Of a stretch of 64,000 bases of DNA, positions 43,885-57,491 are shown piece after piece. This DNA is from Variovorax paradoxus (GTDB taxonomy: Bacteria; Pseudomonadota; Gammaproteobacteria; Burkholderiales; Burkholderiaceae_C): the NCBI GenBank assembly GCA_016806145.1, contig CP063166.1, forward strand, positions 2,852,001-2,916,000, read 5' to 3'. The notes under the pieces were generated by a model, which ran no database searches, had not been told where the DNA came from, and saw only the letters and a program-made list of their open reading frames with translations. The position numbers and the translations under genes are program-made. Each line of letters opens with the position of its first letter. Position 1 is the first letter of the stretch.

Positions 43885-45068
43885 CAGCGGCCGCCCCACG
43901 AATCGGGCGCGCGCGCCGCGCGGCCCAGCGCGGTGGCCGTCGCGGCCAGCAGCACGGCGCTGCCCAGCACCATCCACAGCGGCGTCGCGGCCGAATAGGC
44001 CAGCGGCGCGCCCATCTGCAGCTGCTCCATCTGCACGCGGATGTAGTGGGTGTAGGGCAGCAGCGCGGCCCACAGCTGCGCCAGCGCGGGCATGGCCACC
44101 AGCGGGAAGCCCACGCCGCCGAACGCGAAGGCCGGCGCGGTGATGAAGCCGGTGGCCGACAGCGCGGTGCGCAGCGAGCGCGTGAGTGCCGCCACGAAGC
44201 CGCCGAGCGCGATCGACAGCGCGAGGAACACCACCAGCGCGAACAGCGTCCAGCCGAGCGAGCCCACCGGATGCCAGCCGCGCCCGGCCGTGATCCACAG
44301 CATGGCGGCGATGCCGACCAGCGACAGGCTCGCGAACGGCAGCGCCAGCTTGCCCGCGAGCGCGGCCAGCGCCTCGTGCCAGCGCGGCGCGGCGCCCAGC
44401 CAGCCGCCGATGCTGCGGTCGCGCAGCTCGCGGCCCACGGCCCAGGCGCCGGCGGTCATCGCGAGGATGTGCAGCAGCGCCGGGATCAGCGCGGCGCCGA
44501 GGAACTGCTCGTAGTCGCCCGAGGTGTTGAACAGCGCGACGGTGCCGGCCTTCAGGGGCTCCATGGTCGCGCGCGCGGCGATCATCGATTCGCCGCGCTT
44601 GTTGCGCACCGCGAGTTCGACCCCGCCCGAGACCGTGGCGACCACGGTGCGCACGTCGCGCTGGATCAGGCTCGAATGGGTGCCGAGCTGGGCGTTGTGC
44701 AGCAGCACGACCTGGCCCGTGCGGCCCTGCTTGACCTCGCGCTCGAGATCGCGCGGCAGTTGCACCGCGGCATCGACCGCGCCGCTGGTGAGCGCGCGCG
44801 CCATCGCGCCTTCGTCGTCGAAGCGCTGCACCACGCGCAGCCCCGGCGTGGCGTCGAGGAAGCGCACGATCTGGCGCGACAGCGCCGAGCGGTCCTGGTC
44901 GAGCACGCCGATCGGCAGCCGCTCGGGCAGGCCGGCCGAGAAGATCCACCAGATCAGCAGCACCGCGAGCAGCGGTACCCAGGAGATCATCGCGAGGTCC
45001 CAGGGCCGCGTGCGCAGCAGCGCGAACTCGCGCCGTGCGCTGGCGGTGGAGAAGCCGCGAAGGCTCAT
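43884..45068 (-). CDS. ABC-2 type export permease
   Basis: A 394-residue ABC-2 permease with an N-terminal helix (WVPLLAVLLIWWIFSAG), a periplasmic domain starting ERLPIGVLDQDRSALS, and five C-terminal helices. It is homologous in layout to the neighbouring permease and probably pairs with it. It lies four bases after the HlyD gene. The operon order TolC-HlyD-permease-permease matches yhiI/yhhJ-type exporters minus the ATPase. Confidence 0.88.
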   Translation of the reverse strand: MSLRGFSTASARREFALLRTRPWDLAMISWVPLLAVLLIWWIFSAGLPERLPIGVLDQDRSALSRQIVRFLDATPGLRVVQRFDDEGAMARALTSGAVDAAVQLPRDLEREVKQGRTGQVVLLHNAQLGTHSSLIQRDVRTVVATVSGGVELAVRNKRGESMIAARATMEPLKAGTVALFNTSGDYEQFLGAALIPALLHILAMTAGAWAVGRELRDRSIGGWLGAAPRWHEALAALAGKLALPFASLSLVGIAAMLWITAGRGWHPVGSLGWTLFALVVFLALSIALGGFVAALTRSLRTALSATGFITAPAFAFGGVGFPLVAMPALAQLWAALLPYTHYIRVQMEQLQMGAPLAYSAATPLWMVLGSAVLLAATATALGRAARAPDSWGGR

Positions 45069-45071
45069 GTG

Positions 45072-46058
45072 CTAGTCGACCAGCACGCTCATGCCGGGCC
45101 GCGCGCCCTCGATCGGCTGCAGCGGCCGCGCGCGGACCTCGAAGGTGCGCACGTCGAAGCCGGCCCCGCCGCGGGTGGCGCGCCAGGTCGCGAAGTCGGG
45201 CAGCACGCCGCTGTAGTAGACCTTGAAGCGCGCCGTGCGCCGGTCCTCGGCCAGCGCGGGCAGGCGGGCCTCGAACTCGCTGCCCATCGCGAAGCGCGGC
45301 AGCCGGTCCTCGCGCACGTTGAGCACCACCCACTGGTCGGCCAGGTCGACCACCGTGACCACCGCCACGCCCTGCGGCGAGAGCTCGCCGACCTTGGCCA
45401 GCACCTTGGCCACCTCGCCGGCCACCGGGCTGCGCAGCTCGGTCTCGGCCCTGGCGGCTTCGGCTTCCGCGACCACGCCGGCCACCTGGCGCGCCTGCGC
45501 GCTGGCCGCGGCCTGGTCCTCGGGACGCGCGCCGGCGCGTGCCATGTCGTACTGCGCCCTGGCGGCGATCGCCGCGTCGCGCGAGGCCTTCCAGTTGGCC
45601 TCGGCCTCGTCGCGCTTCTGGTCGGCCACCAGGCCTTCGCGCGCGAGGCCGTCGACGCGACGGAACGAGGTCTGCGCGAGCTGGGCCGCGGTCTCGGCGC
45701 GCTGCCACTGCATGCGCGCCATCTCGATCTCCTGCGGCCGCGCGCCGTTCTGCGCCTTCTGGGCCACGGCCTGCGCGGCCTGCTCGGCGGCGGTGGCCTG
45801 CGCGAGCTTGGCGCGCACCTCGGGGCTGTCCATGCGCACCAGCACCGCGCCGGCCTGGATGCGGTCGCCTTCCTTCACCAGCACCTCGGCCACGCGCGCC
45901 GTCACCTTGCCGGCCACGTCGGTCTCGCGCGCCTCCATCTGGCCCTGGAACACCTCGGGCGCGGGCCGGGAGGCGCGCCAGAAGCCCCAGGCCAGCAGCG
46001 CCAGCACGAGCAGCGCGGCCAGGATCGCGATCAGTTGGCGGGTCTTGGCACTCATCAT
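45072..46058 (-). CDS. HlyD-family membrane fusion protein
   Basis: A 328-residue periplasmic adaptor: one N-terminal membrane anchor (LIAILAALLVLALLAWGFW), a lipoyl/barrel-sandwich half (GKVTARVAEVLVKEGDRIQAG), a long alpha-helical hairpin rich in Ala/Gln/Arg, and the second lipoyl half (ELRSPVAGEVAKVLAKVGE). It links the inner-membrane permeases to the TolC-like channel. It begins two codons (MM) after a stop directly abutting the TolC gene. Confidence 0.9.
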   Translation of the reverse strand: MMSAKTRQLIAILAALLVLALLAWGFWRASRPAPEVFQGQMEARETDVAGKVTARVAEVLVKEGDRIQAGAVLVRMDSPEVRAKLAQATAAEQAAQAVAQKAQNGARPQEIEMARMQWQRAETAAQLAQTSFRRVDGLAREGLVADQKRDEAEANWKASRDAAIAARAQYDMARAGARPEDQAAASAQARQVAGVVAEAEAARAETELRSPVAGEVAKVLAKVGELSPQGVAVVTVVDLADQWVVLNVREDRLPRFAMGSEFEARLPALAEDRRTARFKVYYSGVLPDFATWRATRGGAGFDVRTFEVRARPLQPIEGARPGMSVLVD

Positions 46059-47498
46059 TCAGTTCACCTTCACGTCGGCACGCGCGATGTAGTCGGAAAA
46101 GCGGTCGGACAGGCCCGCGCTCTCGAGCAGCTGGGCCAGCGCCTGCACGTACTCGTTGGCGGCCTGCGCGCGCTCGGTCAGCACCTTGGCCTGGTTGGTC
46201 TCGGCATCGATCAGGTCGAGCGTGGTGCTGGTGCCTTCGCGCAGGCCCGAGGTGCGCAGCTTCAGCACCTCGCGCGCCAGCTCCACCGAGGCCTGCATCT
46301 CGAGGTACTGGCGGCGCGCGTTGTCGAGCGCGCGCCAGTTGCGTTCCACCAGCAGCGAGATGTCGCTGCGCGCCTGCGCGCCGGTGCGTTCGGCCTGCTC
46401 GACCTGCTTTTGCGACGCGGCCGAGAGCGCATCGCGGTCGACCGAGTCGTACAAGGTCCAGCGCACGCCCAGGCCGGCCACCCAGTCGGCATTGCCGCTC
46501 TTGAGCTGGCGCGTGCCGAAGGCGATTACCTGCGGGCGCCGCAGCGCTTCCTCGCCCTCGTGCAACTGCTCGGCCTGCGACTTCTTGGCCGCGACCTTCT
46601 CGAGGCCGGGATGCCGGTTGAGCGCCGAATCGATGAACCAGCCCAGCGGCTCGACCGGCGCGCTGATCACGAACAGCGGCGTCTGCGGCGCCACGCGGCC
46701 ATCGGCGCGCACCGTGCGCGCCAGCGCCACGGCCGCGAGCGCGGCGTCGTTCTCGGCCTTGCGCGCGTTGCGGCGCGCCTCCTCATAGGCCGCGCTGGCC
46801 TGCAGCCGTTCGACGCGCGAGATCACGCCGGCCGCGAGCATCTTCTGCGCCGCCGCGTCGTGCTGCGCGATGGTGCGCTCGGCCTGCGCGCGCAACTGCG
46901 CCGCGCGCTGCGCGAGCTGGGCGCCGAAGTAGCGCTGCACCAGCAGCGTGTCGAGCTCGTGGCTCGCCTGTTCGGCGTCGGCCTCGGCCTCGCGCGTCTG
47001 CGCCGACACGAAGCCGCGCACCGCGTCGGTGGCGCCGCCCAGGTAGATCGGCCAGACCGCCGACACCGAGGCGTTGGAACCGGTGTCGTGCCGGTTCAGG
47101 GTGTAGCTGTTGGGCAACTGCGGGATCGGCACGCGCGCGATGAAGTTCTGGATCGACGGCGGCAGCGCCTGTCCGATCTGGCCGAGCTTCTGGTTGAGCG
47201 GATCGAGGTCGAGGTTCAGGTTGGCGTTGTACGCATAGGCCAAGCCCGACACGCTGACCACCGGGCCGCCCAGCCGCTTGAGCCCATCGCTTTGCAACTG
47301 CTTGGCCTCGACCGCGGCGCGCGCGGCCGCGAGCTTGTCGGAGCGGTCGAGCATGCGGGCGCGCGCGGCGTCGAAGCTCATCGCGGTGGCTTCGTCGGCT
47401 GACGAAGAAGCCTGCGCGAAAACCGCGCCGCCGGTGGCCGCGAGCAGCAGCGGCGCCAGGGCCTGGAGGAGGGCGTTGCGAAAGTGAAGGTGTGTCAT
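46059..47498 (-). CDS. TolC-family outer-membrane efflux protein
   Basis: A 479-residue outer-membrane channel with a Sec signal (cleavage near AVFAQ-ASS) and two long coiled-coil repeats typical of the OEP family (RARMLDRSDKLAAARAAVEAKQ; RSDISLLVERNWRALDNARRQ). It is the first gene of the leftward export operon, directly abutting the HlyD gene. The promoter should lie upstream of 47498, where a 172-base gap separates it from the pyrophosphatase terminator. Confidence 0.88.
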   Translation of the reverse strand: MTHLHFRNALLQALAPLLLAATGGAVFAQASSSADEATAMSFDAARARMLDRSDKLAAARAAVEAKQLQSDGLKRLGGPVVSVSGLAYAYNANLNLDLDPLNQKLGQIGQALPPSIQNFIARVPIPQLPNSYTLNRHDTGSNASVSAVWPIYLGGATDAVRGFVSAQTREAEADAEQASHELDTLLVQRYFGAQLAQRAAQLRAQAERTIAQHDAAAQKMLAAGVISRVERLQASAAYEEARRNARKAENDAALAAVALARTVRADGRVAPQTPLFVISAPVEPLGWFIDSALNRHPGLEKVAAKKSQAEQLHEGEEALRRPQVIAFGTRQLKSGNADWVAGLGVRWTLYDSVDRDALSAASQKQVEQAERTGAQARSDISLLVERNWRALDNARRQYLEMQASVELAREVLKLRTSGLREGTSTTLDLIDAETNQAKVLTERAQAANEYVQALAQLLESAGLSDRFSDYIARADVKVN

Positions 47499-47603
47499 CG
47501 GATTCGAAAGGCCTGGCGCGCAAGCGTAGCGGGCCGGCGCGGCCCGGTCACGCGAAACGTGGCGCGTGCACCTCGCTTCGATGACGTGCGCTGTCGAGTG
47601 CGC

Positions 47604-47640
47604 AAGAAAAAGGGGCGACGCCGATGCGGCGTCGCCCCTT
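47604..47640 (-). terminator. Terminator of the pyrophosphatase gene
   Basis: A 13-base-pair stem (AAGGGGCGACGCC/GGCGTCGCCCCTT) with a five-base loop is followed on the minus strand by TTTCTTG. It lies 31 bases beyond the hppA stop and should end its leftward transcript. Confidence 0.88.
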
Positions 47641-47670
47641 CCGGAATGGCGTTTCAGCCGGGCGCGAGCC

Positions 47671-50175
<2,505 letters not shown>

Positions 50176-50439
50176 GCGTTGCATCTCCATTCGTTCGTTG
50201 TGACGTGGAGACGGAAAGCGCGAGGATCCGTTGCGTGCAACGCGCGGGAGTCGAGATTTCCGCCGCGTTGCTTCCTCGAAGCTCGCTGCATCCCGGGGAG
50301 CCGGGGTGCGGAGCCGATTGGCCAACGGCTGCAATTTACAGGCAAAAACGAAATCGCGTGCGACGGGTCCGTGACTCGGAAAGTAAACTTCGGGTTTGTC
50401 CGCATCACCCTCATACTTTTCAACTACTCGAAAAACGTC

Positions 50440-50967
50440 ATGTCCTTCGACAAAGTCTCCCCCGGCAAGAACGTCCCCGATGCCTTCAACGTCGTGATCG
50501 AAATCCCGATGAACGCCGACCCGATCAAGTACGAGGTCGACAAGGAATCGGGCGCGATCTTCGTCGACCGCTTCATGACCACGGCCATGTACTACCCGGC
50601 CAACTACGGCTACGTGCCGCAGACGCTGTCGGGCGACGGCGACCCGGTCGACGTGCTGGTGATCGCGCCGTACCCGCTGCTGCCGGGCGTGGTCGTGCCC
50701 TGCCGCCCGCTGGGCATCCTGATGATGGAAGACGAAGCCGGCGTGGACGGCAAGGTGCTGGCCGTGCCGACCGACAAGGTGCTGCCGATCTACAGCCACT
50801 GGAAATCGGTGGACGACGTGAACCCGATGCGCCTGAAGGCCATCAGCCACTTCTTCGAGCACTACAAGGACCTCGAGGCCGGCAAGTGGGTCAAGGTGCT
50901 GGGCTGGGAAGGCATCGACGCCGCCCGCAAGGAAATCCTCGACGGTATCGCCGCCTACAAGAAGTGA
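50440..50967 (+). CDS. ppa: Inorganic pyrophosphatase (soluble)
   Basis: A 175-residue family I inorganic pyrophosphatase that hydrolyses cytosolic pyrophosphate to two phosphates, pulling biosynthetic reactions forward. It has [41 protein letters not shown] with the metal-binding aspartates, and the C-terminal [15 protein letters not shown]. The start at 50440 ([11 protein letters not shown]) is the usual one. It is divergent from the proton-pumping enzyme with a 264-base intergenic region. Confidence 0.95.
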   Translation: MSFDKVSPGKNVPDAFNVVIEIPMNADPIKYEVDKESGAIFVDRFMTTAMYYPANYGYVPQTLSGDGDPVDVLVIAPYPLLPGVVVPCRPLGILMMEDEAGVDGKVLAVPTDKVLPIYSHWKSVDDVNPMRLKAISHFFEHYKDLEAGKWVKVLGWEGIDAARKEILDGIAAYKK

Positions 50968-50997
50968 TCGGGCGGGGCGCGCGGGTCGCGCGGGCGG

Positions 50998-51666
50998 TCA
51001 CTCCTGCTCGAACGGCGACCGGCGCGCATCGCGCACGAAGGTGCCGGCCATCGACGGGCTCGCGCATTCCGCGGCACCCGCGGGCGTGTCGGCCACCACG
51101 ATGCGGTCGGCGCTGAATTGCAGGGTGCGGGTGCAACGCCCGCCGAACGGCACCACCAGCCGCTGCCGCTCGTCGAGCCGGCCACCGCCCTGCAGCAGCA
51201 TGTTGCCGCGCGCATCGGGGCAGATGTAGAGCTCGATGTCGAGCCCGCCTTCGTCCGATGGCGTCACGTCCAGGAAACGCCCGTCCTTCGGGCAACGACC
51301 CTCCACGTAGCGGCCGGTCCAGTGCAGCAGCGGCTGCGCCAAGTAGCGGATGCGCCGCTCGTAGTCCTCCCGCAGGCATTTCACGTCGGCCTTGCAGTGC
51401 CGGGTGCGCACCGCGAGCCAGTCGCGCTGGTCGCGCTTCAGGTAGGTGGCCCACTGGCCGGCATCTGCTGTCGCAAGCCGCTTGCGATAGAGCTCGGCCA
51501 TGCTCTCGTCCTGCAGCGAGAGCGCGGGCGTGGCGCAGATGGTCTTCTCGGTGGGGTTCGAGGCCTTGGCGCAGTCGAAGCTGGCGGCGTGGGCCGGCAC
51601 GCAGGCGAGGGCCGCGAGGCCCAGGGCCAGCGCCCGGGAGATAAGGTTGCGGATCGATGCGGGCAT
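50998..51666 (-). CDS. Exported LprI-like (lysozyme inhibitor-type) protein
   Basis: A 222-residue secreted protein with a Sec signal (cleavage near ACVPAHAASF). Right after the signal is an LprI/PF07007-like motif (FDCAKASNPTEKTICATPALSLQDESMAELY), a cysteine-rich domain found in lysozyme-inhibitor-like and envelope proteins; further cysteines lie in RHCKADVKCLREDYERR. The C-terminal half is beta-rich with three more cysteines and looks like a separate domain. It converges with ppa. Confidence 0.72.
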   Translation of the reverse strand: MPASIRNLISRALALGLAALACVPAHAASFDCAKASNPTEKTICATPALSLQDESMAELYRKRLATADAGQWATYLKRDQRDWLAVRTRHCKADVKCLREDYERRIRYLAQPLLHWTGRYVEGRCPKDGRFLDVTPSDEGGLDIELYICPDARGNMLLQGGGRLDERQRLVVPFGGRCTRTLQFSADRIVVADTPAGAAECASPSMAGTFVRDARRSPFEQE

Positions 51667-51787
51667 GCGGTGCGCTCCTGCGTGACGGGCCTGCGCGATG
51701 CCCACATGCTCGTTCCCGCGCCCGCCGATGTTGATCTGCCGAACGGCAGGGCCGGCTATGCCCTTGGTCGCAGCCTCGGGCTGAGCT

Positions 51788-52540
51788 TCAGCCGCGGGCC
51801 GCGTCGCCGGCCAGCCGCATCCATTCGCGGTTGACCGAGCGGGCGTGCGAATTCCAGTGGCGCGCGGCCTGCTGGAGCTCGTCCCACTGGCGCTGCGCGG
51901 CGGCGCCGTCGCCCTGCTGCGCGAGCCAGGCCACGTAGCGCGCCCGCGCCTCGACGGTGTTGTAGAGGCTCAGGGTCGATTCGAAGGCCTGGCGCGCTTC
52001 GTCGTTGCGGCCCTCGGCGGCCAGGGCGCGGGCCACCAGCAGCGCGACCTCGTCCTTGCGGTAGTCGTCGCGGGTCGAGCGCAGGCTTTGCAGCGCCTGC
52101 ATGGCCTCGCTGCCCGCGCCGGGACCTCCCGCGGCCAGCAGCGCGCTCGCGAGGCCGAACTGCAGCTCGGGATCGGAGGCCAGCGGGCCCTTGAGCGCAT
52201 CGCGGTAGTGCCCGACGGCCTCGCCGGCCTGGCCGCGGTCGAGCGCGGCCTTGGCGAGGCGCAGCTTGTTCTGCGCCGTGGGCGCGAGGTCGTAGGCCTG
52301 CTCGGCCGCGCGGTATTCGCGCTCGGGATCGATGAAGCCGATGGCCGCGCTCGCGACCTTGCCCGCGGTGCGCTGCATGCGCGAGGCGGGCAGGTACTCG
52401 ACCACGAAGTAGACGATGCTGCCCAGCAGCGGAAAGCTGAACAGGATCAGGAGCCAGTACATCTGCTTGCCGTGGCGCATCGCGTGCACCGCGAAGAACA
52501 GCGCGATCAGGATGTGCAGACCCAGGCCGACGAATGGCAT
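51788..52540 (-). CDS. Membrane-anchored tetratricopeptide-repeat protein
   Basis: A 250-residue protein with an N-terminal PLDc_N-like two-helix membrane segment (MPFVGLGLHILIALFFAVH, then MYWLLILFSFPLLGSIVYF) and a cytoplasmic TPR-like region of about 170 residues (AEQAYDLAPTAQNKLRLAKAALDRG and repeats). No enzyme motif is visible. A role in envelope stress or protein assembly is possible but unproven. The start at 52540 is preferred over a longer frame that overlaps nadE in another phase. Confidence 0.75.
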   Translation of the reverse strand: MPFVGLGLHILIALFFAVHAMRHGKQMYWLLILFSFPLLGSIVYFVVEYLPASRMQRTAGKVASAAIGFIDPEREYRAAEQAYDLAPTAQNKLRLAKAALDRGQAGEAVGHYRDALKGPLASDPELQFGLASALLAAGGPGAGSEAMQALQSLRSTRDDYRKDEVALLVARALAAEGRNDEARQAFESTLSLYNTVEARARYVAWLAQQGDGAAAQRQWDELQQAARHWNSHARSVNREWMRLAGDAARG

Positions 52541-52623
52541 GACTTTTCCCCTTGTTGTTGGCGATCTGCCGGGGTTATAGCAGCCGAGTTTGGCCGTGGC
52601 CTGACGCGAACCCGCCGTCGCGC

Positions 52624-53790
52624 TCAGGCGGCCTTGAACGGGCTGCGCTCGCCCAGGTGGTCCATGTAGTTCTCGATGCCTTCGCCCTCGCGCTCGAGGA
52701 AGCGCTCGATCGCGTCGGCGAAGGCCGGATGCGCGAGCCAGTGGGCGCTGGTGGTCTTCACGGGCATCAGGGCGCGCGCCATCTTGTGCTCGCCCTGCGC
52801 GCCGCCCTCGAAGCGATGCACGCCGTGCGCGATGCACCAGGCCAGCGGCTGGTAGTAGCAGGCCTCGAAGTGCAGGCAGTCGACGCGTTCGACCGCGCCC
52901 CAGTAGCGGCCGTAGGCCACGAGCGGGTTGCCGGTGGCGTCGTCGGTGGCCAGCGCGATCAGGCTGGCGGCGATCGGCTTGCCCTCGCGCTCGGCGATGA
53001 ACAGCAGCCAGGCTTCGGGCAGCGTGTCGGCCATGCGATGGAAGAAGTCGCGCGTGAGGTAGGGCGGGTTGCCGTGCTCGCGGTAGGTGCGCGCGTAGCA
53101 GCGGTAGAAGAAGTCCCAGTCGGCGCGCGAGATGTCGGTCCCGCGCGACCAGCGGAAGCGCACGCCGGCATCGGCGACCTTGCGGCGCTCCTGGCGGATC
53201 TTCTTGCGCTTGTCGTGCGAGAGGCTCGCGAGGAAGGCCTCGAAGTCCGCGTAGCCGGGCGCCGGGTTCTGCCAATGGAACTGCACCGTGTGCCGCAGCA
53301 TCAGCCCGGCCTCGGTGCAGGCCTCGATGTCGGCCGCGGCTCCGAACAGCAGGTGCAGCGACGAGAGCTCGCTCTCCTTGCACCAGGCCACCAGCGCCTG
53401 GGCCAGCAGCGCGCGGCCGGCCGCATCGCGCGCGAGCAGGCGCGCGCCGGGCACGGGCGTGAACGGCACCGCGATCGTCGCCTTCGGGTAGTAGGCCAGG
53501 CCGTGCTGCTGGTAGGCGTTGGCCCAGGCCCAGTCGAACACGTACTCGCCATAGGAGTGGTCCTTGACGTAGACCGGGCAGGCGGCCTCGAGGGTGTCGC
53601 CGCGCCAGAGGGTGAAGAACTGGGCCGTCCAGCCGCTCTCGGGCGTGGCGCTGCCGCTCTCGTGCAGCGCGACCAGGTACTCGTGGCGCATGAAGGGCGA
53701 GGGTTCGGCCTGCGCGGCGAGCAGCGCGTTCCAGGCCTGCGGGCTCAGGTCCGACGGCGACGCGACAACCCGAATGACATAATCGTTCAA
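52624..53790 (-). CDS. GNAT/FemAB-like acyltransferase (DUF482 type)
   Basis: A 388-residue protein of the DUF482/FemAB-like group, whose members resemble peptidoglycan aminoacyl- and N-acyltransferases. Visible features are PSPFMRHEYLVALHESG, LSHDKRKKIRQERRKVADAGV and FEACYYQPLAWCIAHGVHRFEGGAQGEHKMARAL. The start is TTG at 53790, with GGAAGGAAG about ten bases ahead; an ATG at 53829 would overlap nadE. No proven substrate exists. It is divergent from nadE. Confidence 0.82.
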   Translation of the reverse strand: MNDYVIRVVASPSDLSPQAWNALLAAQAEPSPFMRHEYLVALHESGSATPESGWTAQFFTLWRGDTLEAACPVYVKDHSYGEYVFDWAWANAYQQHGLAYYPKATIAVPFTPVPGARLLARDAAGRALLAQALVAWCKESELSSLHLLFGAAADIEACTEAGLMLRHTVQFHWQNPAPGYADFEAFLASLSHDKRKKIRQERRKVADAGVRFRWSRGTDISRADWDFFYRCYARTYREHGNPPYLTRDFFHRMADTLPEAWLLFIAEREGKPIAASLIALATDDATGNPLVAYGRYWGAVERVDCLHFEACYYQPLAWCIAHGVHRFEGGAQGEHKMARALMPVKTTSAHWLAHPAFADAIERFLEREGEGIENYMDHLGERSPFKAA

Positions 53791-53809
53791 GCCTGTTTCT
53801 TCCTTCCGT

Positions 53810-55836
<2,027 letters not shown>

Positions 55837-55849
55837 GCTGAACCGCGGG

Positions 55850-55873
55850 GGCCGGCGCTCGCCGGCCGTCTTT
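55850..55873 (+). terminator. Hairpin terminator after glnB
   Basis: A seven-base-pair perfect GC stem (GGCCGGC/GCCGGCC) with a GCTC loop lies 13 bases after the glnB stop, followed by GTCTTT. The T run is weak, so it may be leaky. Transcription from the LOG gene converges here. Confidence 0.6.
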
Positions 55874-55883
55874 CACCGCGGGC

Positions 55884-56474
55884 TCAGAGGTTCTCGGCCA
55901 GCCGGTCGTCGCGCGGATGGCGCGGCACCTCGGCCCGCAGCGCCGCGAGCAGCGGTTCGGCCTCGGTGCCGGTGCGCACCAGGCTCATCTGCCAGTCGCC
56001 CATCAGGCCGTCGCGCACGCTCTGCGCGAGGAATTCCAGCAGCTTGTCGTAATAGCCCGCGCTGTTGAGGATGCCGACCGGCTTGTCGTGGTAGCCGAGC
56101 TGGCGCCAGGTCCAGATCTCGAACAACTCCTCGAAGGTGCCGATGCCGCCGGCCATGGCCAGGAAGGCGTCGGCGCGCTCGCCCATCATCGCCTTGCGTT
56201 CGTGCATGGTGTCGACCACGTGCAGCTCGTCGCACAGCGGGTTGGCCAGTTCCTTGTCGACCAGCGCCTTGGGGATGATGCCGACCACGCGGCCGCCCGC
56301 GGCGCGCGTGGCCTCGGCCACCGTGCCCATCAGGCCGGTGCGGCCACCGCCGTAGACCAGCTGGCCACGCTGCTGGCCGATCCAGCGGCCTACCGCCGTG
56401 GCGGCTTCGGTGAACTCGGGACGCTCGCCGGGGCGCGAGCCGCAATACACGCAGATCGAAAATTCAGGGGTCAT
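55884..56474 (-). CDS. LOG/TIGR00730 family protein (Rossmann fold)
   Basis: A 196-residue Rossmann-fold protein of the LOG family, whose characterised members are cytokinin-nucleotide phosphoribohydrolases. The family has VYCGSRPGERPEF, VYGGGRTGLMG, MHERKAMM and the catalytic-type loop, which reads MAGGIGTFEELFE; the first Pro of the usual PGGxGTxxE is Ala here. The cellular role in non-plant bacteria is not settled. It is the last gene of the leftward sigma-factor operon, 31 bases after dgkA. Confidence 0.85.
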   Translation of the reverse strand: MTPEFSICVYCGSRPGERPEFTEAATAVGRWIGQQRGQLVYGGGRTGLMGTVAEATRAAGGRVVGIIPKALVDKELANPLCDELHVVDTMHERKAMMGERADAFLAMAGGIGTFEELFEIWTWRQLGYHDKPVGILNSAGYYDKLLEFLAQSVRDGLMGDWQMSLVRTGTEAEPLLAALRAEVPRHPRDDRLAENL

Positions 56475-56505
56475 CCCCCGATCATGCCTCGGGCGGCGGG
56501 CCCGC

Positions 56506-56913
56506 TCATGACACGAAGCGCGTCCACAGGGCTGCCGCCCAGATGCAGGTGCACAGCGACAGCGACAGCAGCACCGCGGCGCTGCCCATGTCCTTGGCGC
56601 GCTTGGAGAGGTCGTGCCATTCGGGGCCGATGCGGTCGATGGCCGCTTCGACCGCGGTGTTGAGCAGCTCGACGATCATCACCAGCACCGCGCTGCCCGC
56701 GAGCAGAGCGACCTCGACCCAACTGCGGCCGAGCCAGAAGGCGGCGGGGATCATCACCATCGACAGGATGGCTTCCTGCCGAAAGGCGGGCTCGCTCCAG
56801 CCGGCGCGCAAGCCGTGCAGCGAGATCAGCGTGGCGTGCCAGACGCGCTCGAAACCCTTGCGGGCCTTTTGCGGGTTGACGGCGGGGTCGGGAAGTTCGG
56901 GCAGGGCGCTCAT
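56506..56913 (-). CDS. dgkA: Diacylglycerol kinase
   Basis: A 135-residue three-helix membrane kinase that phosphorylates diacylglycerol. It has FRQEAILSMVMIPAAFWLG with the essential Glu, and VIVELLNTAVEAAIDRI followed by HDLSKRAKDMGSAAVLLSL, the DgkA signature. Its start overlaps the RDD gene stop (ATGA). Confidence 0.93.
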   Translation of the reverse strand: MSALPELPDPAVNPQKARKGFERVWHATLISLHGLRAGWSEPAFRQEAILSMVMIPAAFWLGRSWVEVALLAGSAVLVMIVELLNTAVEAAIDRIGPEWHDLSKRAKDMGSAAVLLSLSLCTCIWAAALWTRFVS

Positions 56914-57479
56914 CGGCGGCTCATGGGCTTGGAGGTGACGAGCCGGGTGCCGGCCCAGGCGTCATGCCAGAACTGGCGTTGCGGATGGAAGCGTGCCAGC
57001 AGGGCCCAGATGGCCACCCAGCCGAAGACGAGCACCGTGACTTCCGGGCCCGACAGCTTGAAGGGCGCGACGGCGGCGAGCGGCGGCAGGAACCAGATCC
57101 AGCTCAGCAGGTAGCGCGCGAGCGCGCGGCGCTGGCTGACCGGGTGGCCGTTCACGTCGACGATGCGGATGTTCCAGGTCTTCATCGCCAGCGTCTGGCC
57201 CTTGGCCCAGAACCAGACGAAGTAGACGCCGAACACCACGAAGAGGAAGGCCTGGAACAGGTGGCGCCGCTCATCCATGGCATCGCGCATCTGGCCCAGC
57301 GTGCTGAAGAGCCAGCCCGAGACGAACACCACCGCGAACAGCAGCATGCCTTCGTAGAGCCAGCAGGCCATGCGGCGCCAGAGTCCCGGGACCGGGCCCT
57401 CTGCAATCGAAAGGGAAGCGTCAGACGCGGGTGGAACAGGCGAATCCGACTCCGAAATTTCGGAAGGGCTGGAAACCAT
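56910..57479 (-). CDS. RDD family membrane protein
   Basis: A 189-residue membrane protein with three to four hydrophobic segments and the RDD motif pattern: GLWRRMACWLYEGMLLFAV at the first helix, QTLAMKTWNIRIVDVNG and QRRALARYLLSWIWFLPP. RDD proteins include cation antiporters and accessory envelope proteins; the specific function is unknown. It lies 13 bases downstream of the DUF3106 gene and overlaps dgkA. Confidence 0.87.
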   Translation of the reverse strand: MVSSPSEISESDSPVPPASDASLSIAEGPVPGLWRRMACWLYEGMLLFAVVFVSGWLFSTLGQMRDAMDERRHLFQAFLFVVFGVYFVWFWAKGQTLAMKTWNIRIVDVNGHPVSQRRALARYLLSWIWFLPPLAAVAPFKLSGPEVTVLVFGWVAIWALLARFHPQRQFWHDAWAGTRLVTSKPMSRR

Positions 57480-57491
57480 CGAGACCTTGGG

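Noticed and set aside
42736..45708. A single minus-strand open frame of 990 codons over the export permeases
   Set aside because: Its first 600 codons are a shifted frame of the second permease and HlyD. Only the 382-codon permease from 43884 has membrane segments and family motifs.
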